From contig CAYHZL010000215.1 in NCBI GenBank assembly GCA_964361075.1, forward strand, positions 1-5,686: a DNA stretch of 5,686 nt, written 5' to 3'. Source of the DNA: CAYHZL01 sp964361075. Its GTDB lineage: Bacteria; Bacteroidota; Ignavibacteria; UBA10030; UBA8401. How positions within the stretch are numbered: the stretch's first letter is position 1; each line of letters opens with the position of its first letter. Below the pieces are notes generated by a model. The model saw only the letters and a program-made list of their open reading frames with translations. It did no database searches and was not told the DNA's origin. Positions 4,878 to 5,686 of the stretch are shown piece by piece. The translations under genes and the position numbers were made by a program.

Positions 4878-5686
4878 ATGAAAAACATTTTCCGATTCCT
4901 CTTTGTGGTGTTTTATCTCTTCACCACTACGAATCCATTGCATGCCCAATGGATACAGACCAACGGACCCTACGGGGGTCAAGTATATAGCTTTGCCGTC
5001 TCCGGTACGAATCTTTTTGCCGGGACTGATGGCGGCGTCATTCTTTCCACTAACAACGGTACAAGCTGGACTGCGGCGAGTACCGGCTTGACGAGCACTG
5101 ATGTCCATGCCTTTGCCGTGAGCGGCGCTAATCTCTTTGCCGGGACTTATAGCGGTGTTTTTCTCTCCACCAACAATGGCACGAATTGGACAGCAATTAA
5201 TTCCGGCTTAACGCACAATGACATACGCGCTCTTGCATTAAGCGGCACGAATCTCTTTGCCGGGACTGCTGGCGGCGGCGTCTATGTTTCCACCAACAAC
5301 GGCACAAGCTGGACTGTAGTCAATACGGGATTGACGAATACTTATGTCTATGCCCTTGCTGTCTCCGGTACGAATCTCTTTGCCGGGACTTATGTCGGCG
5401 TTTTTTTTTCCACCAATAACGGCACAAGCTGGCGTGCGGCGAGTGCCGGCTTGCCGAATACTATTGTCTATGGCCTTGCGGTCTCGGGCACGTATCTCTT
5501 TGCCGGAACTCGTGGCGGCGGCGTCTTTCTTTCCACCAACAACGGCACAAGCTGGTCTGTGGCCAATACCGGATTGACGAACATTGATGTCTATGCCCTT
5601 GCCGTCTCGGGTTCGAATCTCTTTGCCGGGACTGAGGTCGGCGTCTTTCTTTCCGCCAACAACGGCACAAGCTGGACTGCGGCGCG
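4878..5686 (+). CDS. Secreted Asp-box (BNR-like) beta-propeller protein, 5' part; runs off the right edge
   Basis: The frame is open from the ATG to the window end, 269 codons. The start is supported by AAAGGAG (4865-4871) six bases upstream. Residues 1-23 form a typical Sec signal peptide: MKN, a basic residue, a hydrophobic core FLFVVFYLF, and LHA before Gln24 as the probable cleavage site. After a short GPYGGQVYSFAV lead-in, about 40-residue repeats follow, each with the pattern VYALAVSGTNLFAGT, then GVFLSTNNGTSW, then NTGLTN. STNNGTSW corresponds to the Asp-box S-x-D-x-G-x-T-W with Asn in place of Asp and Ser for Thr in every visible copy. Such repeats build beta-propeller blades in exported proteins. 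No catalytic residues of sialidases can be identified. The C-terminus, where a type IX secretion sorting domain or anchor could lie, is outside the window. The coding DNA is visibly richer in G+C than the other genes here. Confidence 0.88.
   Translation, partial: MKNIFRFLFVVFYLFTTTNPLHAQWIQTNGPYGGQVYSFAVSGTNLFAGTDGGVILSTNNGTSWTAASTGLTSTDVHAFAVSGANLFAGTYSGVFLSTNNGTNWTAINSGLTHNDIRALALSGTNLFAGTAGGGVYVSTNNGTSWTVVNTGLTNTYVYALAVSGTNLFAGTYVGVFFSTNNGTSWRAASAGLPNTIVYGLAVSGTYLFAGTRGGGVFLSTNNGTSWSVANTGLTNIDVYALAVSGSNLFAGTEVGVFLSANNGTSWTAA
5001..5686 (+). repeat. Tandem repeat array encoding propeller blades (120/123-bp units)
   Basis: Six units start at 5001, 5121, 5241, 5364, 5484 and 5607; the last is cut by the window edge. 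Their lengths are 40, 40, 41, 40 and 41 codons, so the frame is kept throughout. Units 3 and 5 share an extra glycine (GTAGGGV, GTRGGGV), while 4 and 6 share the GT-x-VGVF form, which suggests that a two-unit block (243 bp) was the last piece duplicated. The DNA words AATCTCTTTGCCGGGACT and AACAACGGCACAAGCTGG recur nearly unchanged, indicating recent duplication or gene conversion, possibly with copy-number variation between strains. Confidence 0.9.

Noticed and set aside
5344..5670. Open frames in other frames and on the minus strand across the propeller repeats
   Set aside because: They are shadows of the repeat array: their repetitive proteins simply mirror the 120-bp period of the real gene.
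5001..5686. Regular repeats considered as a CRISPR array
   Set aside because: Units are 120-123 bp, maintain an open frame and encode Asp-box blades; there are no short repeats alternating with unique spacers.

Overview
The window looks like chromosomal DNA from a moderately AT-rich, free-living heterotrophic bacterium, most plausibly of the Bacteroidota/Ignavibacteriota/Chlorobiota neighbourhood. The hints are a citrate synthase with the N-terminal style I associate with that group, a stand-alone four-helix-bundle (23S rRNA intervening-sequence type) gene, an A-rich leader without Shine-Dalgarno on one gene, and a secreted repeat protein built from STNNGTSW-type Asp-boxes. This placement is inference; there is no rRNA or marker set in the window.

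Layout: positions 1-266 hold the end of an upstream rightward unit: a possible terminator hairpin (26-55), a doubtful rightward reading-frame tail (75-191), and a strong 20-bp hairpin with a T-rich tail (192-241). A leftward citrate synthase gene follows (267-1619). A 415-bp non-coding divergent region (1620-2034) separates it from a rightward cluster: a beta-ureidopropionase-like carbon-nitrogen hydrolase (2035-2910), a four-helix-bundle protein (2972-3433) and a class III PLP aminotransferase (3466-4812). Then comes the 5' part of a secreted beta-propeller-like protein made of about 40-residue tandem repeats (4878 to beyond the right edge).

The hydrolase and aminotransferase fit consecutive steps of reductive pyrimidine breakdown: N-carbamoyl-beta-alanine to beta-alanine, then beta-alanine to malonate semialdehyde. 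Citrate synthase is the entry step of the TCA cycle and is divergently transcribed.

The most interesting structure is the middle gene. The four-helix-bundle ORF is bracketed by 20-nt inverted repeats with 19/20 identity (2922-2941 and 3403-3422). The left arm starts a few bases after the hydrolase stop codon, and the right arm forms the last codons of the small ORF itself. Size, ORF type and terminal inverted repeats resemble the intervening sequences known from 23S rRNA genes, but here the unit lies between two protein-coding genes of what looks like one catabolic operon. Other points worth a look are an apparent 23-residue duplication at the N-terminus of citrate synthase, a 14-nt motif shared by two gene leaders, and the two-repeat superperiod of the propeller gene.
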